Below, piece after piece: positions 9,466-17,985 of a stretch of 64,000 nt of DNA. The DNA is from JAJFJD01 sp965228695 (GTDB lineage: Bacteria > Pseudomonadota > Alphaproteobacteria > UBA8366), in NCBI GenBank assembly GCA_965228695.1, contig CBDDIB010000002.1, positions 868,001-932,000 of the forward strand. The letters run 5' to 3'. A model generated the notes under the pieces. That model made no database searches. It was not told where the DNA came from and was given only the letters and a program-made list of their open reading frames with translations. A program made the translations under genes and the position numbers. Within the stretch, counting starts at the first letter, position 1. Each line of letters starts with the position of its first letter.

Positions 9466-11043
9466 CTAATGCCGGAAGTGGCGCATCCCCGTGAATACCA
9501 TGGCGATTCCCGCCTCGTCCGCCGCGGCAATGACCTCTTCGTCGCGCATCGACCCGCCGGGCTGAATCACCGCCGTGGCGCCCGCGTCGACCGCAGCCAT
9601 CAATCCATCGGCGAACGGAAAGAAAGCGTCCGACGCGACCACCGACCCGATCGTCTTGGGTTCGCCGACGCCGGCGGCTTCGGCTGCGTCGCGGGCTTTC
9701 TGGGCGGCGATGCGCGACGAGTCCACGCGGCTCATCTGCCCCGCACCGATGCCGACCGTGGCGCGATCCTTGACGTAGATGATGGCATTCGATTTCACGT
9801 GTTTGCAGACGGTGAAGGCGAACAACAGGTCGCGGACTTCGTCGTCGGTCGGCGCGCGCTTCGTCGCGACACGCAGGTCCGGCTCCGCGATATGGCCGGT
9901 ATCCCGCGATTGCATGAGATATCCGCCGGCGATCGACTTGACCATCATGCCGCCCGCCGCCGGGTCCGGCAGGTCGCCGGTCAGCAGGATGCGGAGGTTC
10001 TTTTTCTTGGCCAATTCCGCGCGCGCATCCGCATCCGCGTCGGGCGCGATGATGACTTCGGCGAACAGGTCCGCGATCTGGGCGGCCGTCGGCCCGTCCA
10101 GCGAACGGTTCAGCGCGATGATGCCGCCGAACGCGCTGACCGGGTCGCAGGCCAGCGCCGCGGCATAGGCGCTGCTGAGGTCCGCGCCGGCGGCGACGCC
10201 GCAGGGATTGGCGTGTTTGATGATGGCGCAGGCCGGGCCGTCGAACTCGGCGACCAGTTCGAAGGCCGCGTCGGTGTCGTTCAGATTATTGTAGCTCAGC
10301 TCCTTGCCTTGGATCTGTTCCGCCGTGGCGACGCCGGGACGGTTCGATCCGTCGACGTAGAGCCCGGCTTCCTGATGCGGGTTCTCGCCATAGCGCAGGC
10401 GCTGTTTGAGACGGCCGCCGACGGTGCGCTGCGGCGGCAGCAGTTCGCCGCGCTGCGCGGTCAGCCAGCCGGCGATCATCGTGTCGTAGAGGGCCGTGTG
10501 CGCGTAGGCGTCTTCCGCCAGATGCAGGCACAGCAACGGGCTGATCGCACCGGAACGGGCCGTCATCTCGGCCCGGACCGCGTCATACATCGACGGGTCG
10601 GTCACCACGGCGACATGGTTGTGGTTTTTGGCGGCGGCGCGGATCAGGGCCGGCCCGCCGATGTCGATATTTTCAACGCAGTCCTCGAAGGACGCGCCGC
10701 GCGCCACCGTCGCCTCGAACGGATACAGGTTGACCACGACCAGATCGATCGGCGCGATGCCGTGCTCTTCCATCTGGCGGCGGTGGCTGCCGAGATCGCG
10801 GCGGCCCAGGATGCCGCCATGAATTTTGGGATGCAGCGTCTTGACCCGGCCGTCCAGGATTTCCGGCGATCCCGTATGGTCGGCGACCTCGATGACGGTC
10901 AGCCCGGCATCGATCATCGTCTTGGCGGATCCGCCGGTCGAGAGAATTTCGACGCCGGAATCGGCGAGAAACTGCGCGAATTCAACCAGTCCGGTTTTGT
11001 CGGAAACGGATATCAGGGCGCGCGCAATCGAAACGTCGGCCAT
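9466..11043 (-). CDS. purH: Bifunctional AICAR formyltransferase/IMP cyclohydrolase
   Basis: A 525-residue PurH performing the last two steps of de novo IMP synthesis. The N-terminal MGS-like IMP cyclohydrolase domain (about 1-195) has ISVSDKTGL and STGGS; the AICAR transformylase domain (about 200-525) contains the catalytic KHANPCG. Full normal length. AAGGAG sits about 13 bp before the ATG. In related genomes purH usually directly follows the heparinase-like gene; here four polysaccharide genes lie between them. Confidence 0.97.
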   Translation of the reverse strand: MADVSIARALISVSDKTGLVEFAQFLADSGVEILSTGGSAKTMIDAGLTVIEVADHTGSPEILDGRVKTLHPKIHGGILGRRDLGSHRRQMEEHGIAPIDLVVVNLYPFEATVARGASFEDCVENIDIGGPALIRAAAKNHNHVAVVTDPSMYDAVRAEMTARSGAISPLLCLHLAEDAYAHTALYDTMIAGWLTAQRGELLPPQRTVGGRLKQRLRYGENPHQEAGLYVDGSNRPGVATAEQIQGKELSYNNLNDTDAAFELVAEFDGPACAIIKHANPCGVAAGADLSSAYAAALACDPVSAFGGIIALNRSLDGPTAAQIADLFAEVIIAPDADADARAELAKKKNLRILLTGDLPDPAAGGMMVKSIAGGYLMQSRDTGHIAEPDLRVATKRAPTDDEVRDLLFAFTVCKHVKSNAIIYVKDRATVGIGAGQMSRVDSSRIAAQKARDAAEAAGVGEPKTIGSVVASDAFFPFADGLMAAVDAGATAVIQPGGSMRDEEVIAAADEAGIAMVFTGMRHFRH

Positions 11044-11115
11044 GGGCTTGGGACTCTCCTTAAGCTAGCGGTATCGGTATGGGCCGGCGGGGCCGGGTGT
11101 TAACTCTCCACGGTG

Positions 11116-13029
11116 TCACCGCGACAGGGCGGCGGGTGTCTCCTCGCTGCCGAATTCGGGAACGAGCCGTTGAATCATCGCCATCACCTGATCCTCCCGC
11201 CGGGCCCGCGCGGCCTCTTCCAGCTCGCTCAGCGCGCGTTGCAGCAGCGGCAGGTCCGCGGTGCGCGGATTCGCCAGGCACAGGTTCGGATGTGTGGTCG
11301 GCACGACGGCCTCGGAAGCGTGCAGCAGCTCTTCCTGCAACTTTTCGCCCGGGCGTAGTCCGACGAATTTGACCTCGATGTCCGTACCGGGCGTGTAACC
11401 GGCGAGACGGATCATCTGGTGCGCGAGGTCGACGATGCGAACCGGCTCGCCCATTTCCAATTCGAAGATCTTGCCGCAAGCCGCACCGTCCGACTCGCCG
11501 ATCGCGGAGGCCTGCAGCACCAGTTCGACGGCTTCGCGGACCGACATGAAGTACCGCGTCACATTCGGATCGGTCACCGTGATCGGGCCGCCTTGCGCGA
11601 TCTGGCGCTGAAACAGCGGGACCACCGACCCGGTCGAGCCCAGGACATTACCGAAACGGACGGTGACGAATCGCGTGCCGCCGTTCTGCCGGGTTTCCAG
11701 GTCGAGCGCCTGGCCATAGCTTTCGCCCAATCGCTTGGTCGCCCCCATGACATTGGTCGGGTTGACCGCCTTGTCGGTGGATATCTGCACCATCAGCCGG
11801 ACATTGGCCGCGCGGCAGGCCTCGGCGACGTTGCGGCTGCCGATGGTGTTGGTCAAAACGCCTTCGAGCGGGTTGGCTTCCACCATCGGGACATGCTTCA
11901 GCGCGGCGGCGTGGAACACCAGGTCCGGTGCGTAGCGCGCGAACACGTCATCGAGCCGCGCTTGGTCGCGCACGTCGCCGAGAATCGCGTGGCGCGGCAG
12001 GTCGGCGTGGGTTTCGGCCAGTTCGCCGTCGATCTGATAGAGATTGTATTCGGATGCGTCGAGCAGCGTGATCGAGGCCGGGTCGAAGTCGGCGATCTGG
12101 CGCACCAGCTCGCCGCCGATCGTGCCGCCGGCGCCGGTCACCAGGACCTTGCGGCCTGCGATCAACGCCCGCATGGCGTCGCGGTCGAGCACAGCCTGCG
12201 GCCGGCCCAGCAGATCCTCGACATCGATCGGCTGCGTCTCGATGCGGTCCTGATCCTCGATACCGGTTTTCAGGTCCGCCAGGCGCGGCAGCCGCGCCAT
12301 GCTGAGACCCAGTCTCTCCGCCCGCGCCAGGATGTCCCGGACCGTAGCCCCCTCGAACCGGTGATGGGTCAGGACAAGCCGTTGCGGTGGCGGGTCGTTG
12401 AGACCCCGCACGATCTTTTCAAGATCTTCCAGCCCGCCGATCACCTGAACGCCGTGAATCGACCGCCCGATTCGGCGTCCCTTCTCGTCGATGACGCCCA
12501 GCACCTTGTAGGTGGCGTCGCGGTCTCGCGCCTGCTGGCGGATGAAAAGCTCCGCGGCGTCGTTTGCGCCGATCAGCAGCACCGGGACCCGCAAATGATC
12601 GGACCGGGCCAGGACATTCTCCATCCGCCGGTCCTTGAACAGGCGGTAGAGGAAGCGCGGGCCGCCGAGCAACGTCATCAGGACGAACCAGTTGATGAAG
12701 GGCGCCGAGCGCGGGAAATACTCCAGACGCGTGATCACGAACATCAGCGGCAGGAACAGCAGGATCAGAAGCGTCACCGCCTTGGTGATCGCCACCAGGT
12801 CTTCCAGCGAGGCGTAACGCCAAATGCCGCGATAGAGCCGGCCGTACCAGAACACCGGCGCGGCCAAGGCGGCGAACAGGATCGTGCCGGGAATCAGGTA
12901 GGGCTCGATCTCGTAGCTGTCGATCACGCCGACGCGCAGATACAGCGACAGCGGGAACGACACCGCCGCCATGATGACGTCGTGCACGAACGCGATCCGC
13001 GTCCGGTCCATTTTGATCCGCAGGCTCAT
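11116..13029 (-). CDS. Membrane-anchored nucleoside-diphosphate-sugar epimerase/4,6-dehydratase (CapD/FlaA1 type)
   Basis: A 637-residue inner-membrane enzyme of the CapD/WbpM/EpsC type. About four hydrophobic segments lie in residues 15-130, followed by a CoA-binding-like Rossmann domain (about 145-260) and a catalytic SDR domain from about 290 with GAGGTIG (near 297-304) for NAD(P) and STDKAVNPTNVMGATKR (about 413-430). The canonical Tyr of YxxxK is replaced by Met (MGATK), as is normal in this subfamily. Expected reaction: 4,6-dehydration of UDP-GlcNAc or a related sugar to feed cell-surface polysaccharide. Last gene of the cassette, 72 bp before purH. Confidence 0.9.
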   Translation of the reverse strand: MSLRIKMDRTRIAFVHDVIMAAVSFPLSLYLRVGVIDSYEIEPYLIPGTILFAALAAPVFWYGRLYRGIWRYASLEDLVAITKAVTLLILLFLPLMFVITRLEYFPRSAPFINWFVLMTLLGGPRFLYRLFKDRRMENVLARSDHLRVPVLLIGANDAAELFIRQQARDRDATYKVLGVIDEKGRRIGRSIHGVQVIGGLEDLEKIVRGLNDPPPQRLVLTHHRFEGATVRDILARAERLGLSMARLPRLADLKTGIEDQDRIETQPIDVEDLLGRPQAVLDRDAMRALIAGRKVLVTGAGGTIGGELVRQIADFDPASITLLDASEYNLYQIDGELAETHADLPRHAILGDVRDQARLDDVFARYAPDLVFHAAALKHVPMVEANPLEGVLTNTIGSRNVAEACRAANVRLMVQISTDKAVNPTNVMGATKRLGESYGQALDLETRQNGGTRFVTVRFGNVLGSTGSVVPLFQRQIAQGGPITVTDPNVTRYFMSVREAVELVLQASAIGESDGAACGKIFELEMGEPVRIVDLAHQMIRLAGYTPGTDIEVKFVGLRPGEKLQEELLHASEAVVPTTHPNLCLANPRTADLPLLQRALSELEEAARARREDQVMAMIQRLVPEFGSEETPAALSR

Positions 13030-13139
13030 ATCCCCCGCTTCTTACGGCGCTTTTGCGGCAACAGCAATGATTCCCAGCCGGCCCATATCATACCCGCGTC
13101 AGGGCGACTGATTCCAGCGGTTGGTTGATGCGGCGGCGG

Positions 13140-14111
13140 TTAGGATTGCATCCAGAACAGTAAGACGGAGACCACCGCGGCCGCCCCGATCAGCGACAGC
13201 GCGGGGGCGCTGACGGCGGTCAACGCCAGCGCGATGAGCACGGCGTTGGCGGCGGCGATTGCGCCGCAGGTCACGGCGTGGCTGCGGCCGCGCTGCACCG
13301 ATTTCTGATAGAAATGTTCGCGATGCGCCCGCCAGACTTTTTCACCCCGCAGCCCCCGCCGAACCAGCGTGATCGTCGCATCGGCGAGATAGTAGAGCGG
13401 CAGGATCAGGGCCGGCGCCCAATAGCCGCTCGCGGCCGCCGTCAGCAGCAGAAAACCGAGCAGGAATCCGATCGGCACGCTGCCGACATCGCCCAGGAAG
13501 ATGCGCGCCGGATGCCAGTTCCAGATCAAGAAGCCGAACATCGCCGCGGCGACCGCCAAGCCATACCACGGCGCGGGTGCTGCCTCCGGGGACATCAGCG
13601 CCAAGGCCGCCAACCCGCCGCCGACGCTGATCGCCTCGACCCCCGAGATGCCGTCGATGCCGTCCATGAAATTGAACAGGTTGATGAACCAGATCCAGGC
13701 GGCCGCCGCGACGATCTTATCCATCAGCGGCGGCAGCAAGCCCTGGAACACGGGGCCGAGTCCGTCGAGGAGGTAAAGCGCCGCCGCGACGACGGCCGTT
13801 TGCCCGATGAGCCGGATCGAGGCGGGTAAACTGCGCAGGTCGTCGACCCACGACAGCAGCGCGAGGGCGGCCGCGCCGAAAATCACGACGGCCCTCTCGC
13901 CCGTGACCGGCACGCCGGCGTGGAGCGCCCAAGCAACGAGAATAATCGGCACGACCGCCAGCCCGCCGCCGCGCGGCGTCGGGCGCTCATGACTGCTGCG
14001 CTCGTTCGGGTGATCGAGGATCGACCGTTGCTGCAACTGTCTGCGCAAAGCGCCGGTGGCAAGCGCACTGGCAACGAGGACGGTGACGCAGGCGGGAATA
14101 AGCCAGCTCAT
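13140..14111 (-). CDS. Undecaprenyl-phosphate sugar-1-phosphate transferase (WecA/MraY family)
   Basis: A 323-residue polytopic protein with about ten hydrophobic segments. Family motifs are in order: LDHPNERSSHERPTPRGGG after TM1, the Mg-binding WVDD, NFMDGIDG (near 150-157), FLGDVGS and the cytoplasmic RAHREHFYQ. These fit transfer of a HexNAc-1-phosphate from a UDP-sugar to undecaprenyl phosphate, the first step of a lipid-linked glycan. It sits between the antiterminator and the CapD-like dehydratase, so the pair probably initiates one polysaccharide. The sugar specificity is not readable. Confidence 0.9.
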   Translation of the reverse strand: MSWLIPACVTVLVASALATGALRRQLQQRSILDHPNERSSHERPTPRGGGLAVVPIILVAWALHAGVPVTGERAVVIFGAAALALLSWVDDLRSLPASIRLIGQTAVVAAALYLLDGLGPVFQGLLPPLMDKIVAAAAWIWFINLFNFMDGIDGISGVEAISVGGGLAALALMSPEAAPAPWYGLAVAAAMFGFLIWNWHPARIFLGDVGSVPIGFLLGFLLLTAAASGYWAPALILPLYYLADATITLVRRGLRGEKVWRAHREHFYQKSVQRGRSHAVTCGAIAAANAVLIALALTAVSAPALSLIGAAAVVSVLLFWMQS

Positions 14112-14166
14112 GGCCGCGTTATAGACCGAGATGGCGGGGTCGGCCAGCGGGCAGGAACCCGCCGCG

Positions 14167-14670
14167 TCAGGCGAAGGCGGCGACGGCCGCGCGGTCCAGG
14201 GCGACTTTCATCTCGCGGCCCAACATCGAGAGCAGGACGACGACGCGCTGGTTGTCGTCGCGGCCGTGAAAAACACCGGTCTGTTGCGCCAACGGGCCGC
14301 CGGTCACCTGCACCACGTCGCCGGACTCGAACCCGAGCGGTTCGGCGACGTCGACGAGTCCGTCCTCGGATTCGCGGGCGCGGATTTCCGACACGACGCC
14401 GCGCGGGACGGCGGAGGGCCGGTTGCCCATGCAAACGAGATGGCTGACGCCATGGGTACCGTTGATCGACCGCCAGGGCGCGTTTGTCGCGTCGAACCGG
14501 ACGAACAGGTAACGGGGGAACAGCGGCGCCGGCGCTTGCGACGTCCGCCGGGCATGCCGCCGCGTCTTGAGGTAGCGCGGCATATAGGTCGCGAAACCCT
14601 GACGCTCCAGATGGCCTTGGGCGAGCAATTCCGCACCGGCCCGCGTATGCACCACATACCAGCGATCCAT
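14167..14670 (-). CDS. NusG-paralog transcription antiterminator (RfaH/UpxY-like)
   Basis: A 167-residue specialised NusG homologue. The NGN domain (about 1-105) begins WYVVHTRAGAE and has the PLFPRYLFVRF core; the C-terminal KOW domain follows from about 113 (FESGDVVQVTGGPLAQQTG). Such paralogs bind RNA polymerase and promote read-through of particular long operons, often for exopolysaccharide. The ATG at 14670 is 2 bp after the regulator's TGA and has GGAGG about 8 bp upstream; a longer in-frame reading would overlap the regulator and was rejected. Its likely targets are the two glycan genes immediately downstream. Confidence 0.88.
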   Translation of the reverse strand: MDRWYVVHTRAGAELLAQGHLERQGFATYMPRYLKTRRHARRTSQAPAPLFPRYLFVRFDATNAPWRSINGTHGVSHLVCMGNRPSAVPRGVVSEIRARESEDGLVDVAEPLGFESGDVVQVTGGPLAQQTGVFHGRDDNQRVVVLLSMLGREMKVALDRAAVAAFA

Positions 14671-14672
14671 GG

Positions 14673-15326
14673 TCACGCCTCCGCGCCCGGTGCGGGGTCC
14701 CGCACCACCTGCAGCAGCGGTGGTGTCAGAATCCGGTCGGGCGGAAACTGGCCGCGCAACCGGTCGAATGTCTGTTGCGGCATGCGGAGGTCGGTCAGGA
14801 TGATCGCGTCGATTGTCCCGCGTGGCGGCGGCGCTCCCACCAGGGGCAGGCCCGCGCATTGGGCGCCGGTGTCTTCCGGGTCGATCACGCAATGAAGCGT
14901 CACCGCGCCGTTCAGGTTGTGGCCGCACAGCACCGCGATCTCCGCGAGGTCGCCGGCCCCGGCGAGCGCGACACTCCTCCAATCGTTCGCGGCGCAGGCG
15001 GTCAGCGCCTCGGTGCATTGCTCGCGCGCCTGGCGGAAGAAGGTGAAGGAATGGGAGAGGTACTCGGTGGTCAGCCTCGCCTTTTCGGCGAATCCCTGCG
15101 GCGTCAGGTAATAGGCATAGCGGTTCGACGGTATCTGCCGGACCTTGATATAGCCCTTGCGGATGCAGCGCTTCAGATAGGCGTTGGTGAGGCCGAGGGC
15201 GATTCCCAGATTGCGCGCCGCGGACCGTTGCGTCAGGCCGCTGTCCTCATGCACGGCATTCAACAGGCCGAGCGTGATCTCGGCCTCGCTGTCCATCGTC
15301 CCGTTTTCGGTCTTGCTGCCGGCCAT
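14673..15326 (-). CDS. Winged-helix transcriptional regulator with C-terminal Rossmann-like domain
   Basis: A 217-residue protein. Residues about 14-80 form a MarR-like winged helix (LTQRSAARNLGIALGLTNAYL, then a wing ending YLTPQGFAEKA), similar to the EPS-associated MarR-type regulators. A helical linker (85-112) leads to a segment beginning VALAGAGDLAEIAVL (about 119) that looks like a nucleotide- or sugar-nucleotide-binding Rossmann fold. The ATG at 15326 was chosen because an upstream in-frame GTG (15404) would overlap a palindromic site; ATG 15296 is also possible. It is translationally coupled to the NusG paralog. A C-terminal effector domain would make it a ligand-responsive regulator (inference). 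Confidence 0.75.
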   Translation of the reverse strand: MAGSKTENGTMDSEAEITLGLLNAVHEDSGLTQRSAARNLGIALGLTNAYLKRCIRKGYIKVRQIPSNRYAYYLTPQGFAEKARLTTEYLSHSFTFFRQAREQCTEALTACAANDWRSVALAGAGDLAEIAVLCGHNLNGAVTLHCVIDPEDTGAQCAGLPLVGAPPPRGTIDAIILTDLRMPQQTFDRLRGQFPPDRILTPPLLQVVRDPAPGAEA

Positions 15327-15395
15327 GACCGGGTAGCCCCCCACCACGTCATCGCCGTTTGCGGCGCTCGCGGGCGGAAATACCCGCGGATCGAC

Positions 15396-15457
15396 GTTCA
15401 CCACGTGAACACTATCGCGTTCATGTGGTGAACGTCAAGGGCGTTCATGTGGTGAAC
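15396..15457. promoter_or_regulatory. Triple palindromic operator array upstream of the cassette regulator
   Basis: Three 15-bp sites share the plan GTTCA(C/T)-N3-GTGAAC, at 15396-15410, 15419-15433 and 15443-15457. Their centres are 23 and 24 bp apart, a little over two helical turns. The second and third copies are identical over about 20 bp. The array fills the 139-bp gap between the heparinase stop and the regulator start, where autoregulation of the cassette would be expected. No second array was noticed elsewhere in the window. Confidence 0.7.
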
Positions 15458-15465
15458 GTCTAGAA

Positions 15466-17169
15466 TCAGAGAGTGGCCAAGGGGTGTGAATCGTCGGAAA
15501 CCTTGGCGTTTCCCGCCATTTCCCCGGCCTCGGACGCCTCCCCGTCGTCTTCGGCGGCGCGGTCCTGGGCCACCGGGCGCAACCGCCATTTTACCGGTGT
15601 CGCGGCGCCCCTGGTTTCGCCGCGTACCACGATCTGCGTCGACCGCTCGATGCCGGTGCCGTCTTGCCAATAGACGGTATCTTCGACGGCGATCGGCCGG
15701 TCCGCCCGCAGCCGCCAGCGGTCGCCATTCGGCAGCGTCAGAGTGGCGAACCCCGAGGCGCCGTCGATCGACGCACGCACGGACGGGTGCAAATGAAACC
15801 GGATCGCGAAGGAGTATTGACGGTCGCCGACGAGAATATCCTCGCCGCGCAGTCCCGGTTCCTCCTCGCCGACGTAGAGGCGGCGGCGATGGGTCAGGCC
15901 ATATCGGTCCTCGTATCCGTCATGGCTGCTGCTGATCCAGATGCTGCCGTCGATCTCGCCGCGGTCGCAATCGATCGCACCGGGCCGGCGGCCCAGACCG
16001 GTTTCGGTCACCTCGCAGGAATTCCGGTCGTCGATGATGAGCGTCGAATGAGCCGCGGTCGTCCGCAAGGCTTGCCGCCAATCGGCCTCGGTATCGGGAC
16101 CGGCGCCGCAATTCACGATCAGGCGTTGGCCGCCCACGCTCAACTCGAAGCTCATGAGACCGGCATGCGCCTCTTCGGCATAGGCATCGTCAGGCGGCGT
16201 GCCCCCGTCCAGGATCAGCACCATGCCGTTTGCATCAATCCGCTCGAACCCGGCATACGGCGCGCGGCCCGGCGCGCGGCCCTGCGCATCCGACCGTAGC
16301 AGAATGCGGCTGACATGAGTGGGATCGGGCCGGCCGCCGCCGTTGAAACAGGCGAGCGCGCCGTCGCTGTGGCGCAAGAAGCGCGTCATCGGCGCCATCC
16401 GGTCGATCGCATTGCGCAGGGCGACCGGCACCTCGCGGCTGGCGGCGGTCAACACCGCGCGGATATCGATCAGGGCTTCCAGGGTCGCGAGCTGCCGGCC
16501 CGGACTGCGGGAAATATGGCTGCCGTCCGGCAGGACCTGGCGCTCCAGCTCCGTTTCCAGCAGGGTCAGCGACCGGCGGACCCGCTCGGTTTCCGAGGTC
16601 ACGCAGGTCTCGCCGTAGATCAGGCCCTTGAGCACTTCGATCCGTTCCATCGGGGCGGTATCCTGGCTGGCGACCCGCCGCAGATGGCGAAGTTGCCGGG
16701 CGATGCTGTCGAGGAAACGGATCCGGAATGTCGCTTCCGCCGGTTCGAACAGGGCGGCGTATTGGGTCAGCCAATTCACCATCCGCGCGGCCAGGATGTC
16801 GGCGCGCCAACTGATCTCCTGATAGGTGCCGAAGCGCTCGTCCCAACTTTCGAACAGCTGTTCGGCGAACCGGCGCGCCGCGACCGAGTCCACTGCCGTG
16901 AGATCGCCGAGCCAATCGAACCGATGCAGGGCGACCTGCGCCCGGTCGCCGGCATCGGCCGACGGCCAAGACGAATCGAAGTCGACGGGTTCGCCCGCGA
17001 TCGTGTAACCGCCGTTCATAATCGCGTTGCCGGCCTTGGGGTCGCCGGTCGCGCCGCCGCGCTCCTCGCTGTCCGGCGGCAGTGCGGCCAGCGTGGTCGG
17101 CCCGCGGCCCATAAGGGCCAGCTTGTAGAGGCGCGATCGGAAGACGCTGTTGGAAAAGCCGTTGTTCAA
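15466..17169 (-). CDS. Heparinase II/III family protein
   Basis: A 567-residue protein with an N-terminal alpha/alpha toroid region and a C-terminal heparinase II/III-like beta domain (GLMSFELSVGGQRLIVNCGAG, then AHSTLIIDDRNSCE with the conserved His). This alphaproteobacterial family sits between rpe and purH in many genomes; its substrate is unproven. No clear signal peptide. The start is a TTG, kept because the segment LYKLALMGRGP, upstream of the next ATG (17112), looks conserved; neither has a good Shine-Dalgarno. The C-terminal tail after about 530 is acidic and low complexity. Confidence 0.85.
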   Translation of the reverse strand: MNNGFSNSVFRSRLYKLALMGRGPTTLAALPPDSEERGGATGDPKAGNAIMNGGYTIAGEPVDFDSSWPSADAGDRAQVALHRFDWLGDLTAVDSVAARRFAEQLFESWDERFGTYQEISWRADILAARMVNWLTQYAALFEPAEATFRIRFLDSIARQLRHLRRVASQDTAPMERIEVLKGLIYGETCVTSETERVRRSLTLLETELERQVLPDGSHISRSPGRQLATLEALIDIRAVLTAASREVPVALRNAIDRMAPMTRFLRHSDGALACFNGGGRPDPTHVSRILLRSDAQGRAPGRAPYAGFERIDANGMVLILDGGTPPDDAYAEEAHAGLMSFELSVGGQRLIVNCGAGPDTEADWRQALRTTAAHSTLIIDDRNSCEVTETGLGRRPGAIDCDRGEIDGSIWISSSHDGYEDRYGLTHRRRLYVGEEEPGLRGEDILVGDRQYSFAIRFHLHPSVRASIDGASGFATLTLPNGDRWRLRADRPIAVEDTVYWQDGTGIERSTQIVVRGETRGAATPVKWRLRPVAQDRAAEDDGEASEAGEMAGNAKVSDDSHPLATL

Positions 17170-17245
17170 GCCGGATACTCGGTTAAAAGGACAACCAAAT
17201 TACACCCGTGCCAGGCATCCCCTCGAGTCACATTCTCTCGAGCCG

Positions 17246-17911
17246 TCAGGAGCCGCCGCGGAGCGTTTTTATGTTTTTTGCATATGCCGAAGGCCCGCCT
17301 TGAAAACTCGCGGTGCCCGCGACCAATACATCCGCGCCGGCGTCGATCGCCTGGGCCGCGGTGTCAGCGTTGATACCGCCATCCACCTCCAAGTCGATCG
17401 AAGCTCCGATTGTATCAATTCGCGTTCGCAAGTCCCGTATCTTCGCAAGCTGCGAGGGAATAAATTTCTGGCCTCCGAACCCCGGGTTCACCGTCATGAC
17501 GAGCACCAGATCGAGATCGGGCAGCAGGTAGTCGACCGCCTCGACCGGTGTCGCGGGATTGAGCGATACCCCGGCCTTTTTGCCCCGGGCCTTGATCGCC
17601 TGAATCGTCCGGTGGGTGTGCGGGCCGGCCTCGGGGTGCACGGTTATGATATCCGCGCCCGCATCGGCAAAGGCGTCGATATAGGTGTCCACGGGCGAGA
17701 TCATCAGATGGACATCGAACGGCTTGTCGCTGTGTGGCCGCAGCGCCTTGATCACGTCCGGACCGATCGTGATGTTCGGGACGAAATGGCCATCCATCAC
17801 GTCGATATGAATGTAATCCGCGCCGGCCGCATCGATCGCGCGGACTTCCTCGCCGAGAGCGGCGAAGTCCGACGATAGGATGGACGGGGCGATTCGAACC
17901 GGTTGCTGCAT
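17246..17911 (-). CDS. rpe: Ribulose-phosphate 3-epimerase
   Basis: A 221-residue TIM-barrel epimerase interconverting D-ribulose 5-phosphate and D-xylulose 5-phosphate. Signatures: PSILSSDF near the N-terminus, HIDVMDGHFVPN with metal and catalytic residues, MTVNPGFGGQ and the C-terminal EVDGGIN with the second catalytic Asp. The ATG at 17911 gives standard length; a much longer open frame upstream overlaps rsmB and is spurious. It lies 76 bp upstream of the heparinase-like gene and 74 bp after rsmB. Confidence 0.97.
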   Translation of the reverse strand: MQQPVRIAPSILSSDFAALGEEVRAIDAAGADYIHIDVMDGHFVPNITIGPDVIKALRPHSDKPFDVHLMISPVDTYIDAFADAGADIITVHPEAGPHTHRTIQAIKARGKKAGVSLNPATPVEAVDYLLPDLDLVLVMTVNPGFGGQKFIPSQLAKIRDLRTRIDTIGASIDLEVDGGINADTAAQAIDAGADVLVAGTASFQGGPSAYAKNIKTLRGGS

Positions 17912-17985
17912 GACCCTCTGATTAGTCGCTTCCGCGAACAGGTGCAAGCGGAAGTCGCCGAGATGTGCGAAGCGGCGTTTGGCGC

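Noticed and set aside
9288..9494. 68-codon open frame downstream of purH
   Set aside because: Crosses the inverted repeat and the purH 3' end; composition unlike the genes here.
15396..15457. Short repeats as a possible CRISPR remnant
   Set aside because: Only three units, each an internal palindrome, with 8-9 bp between them and no cas genes; operator sites explain them better.
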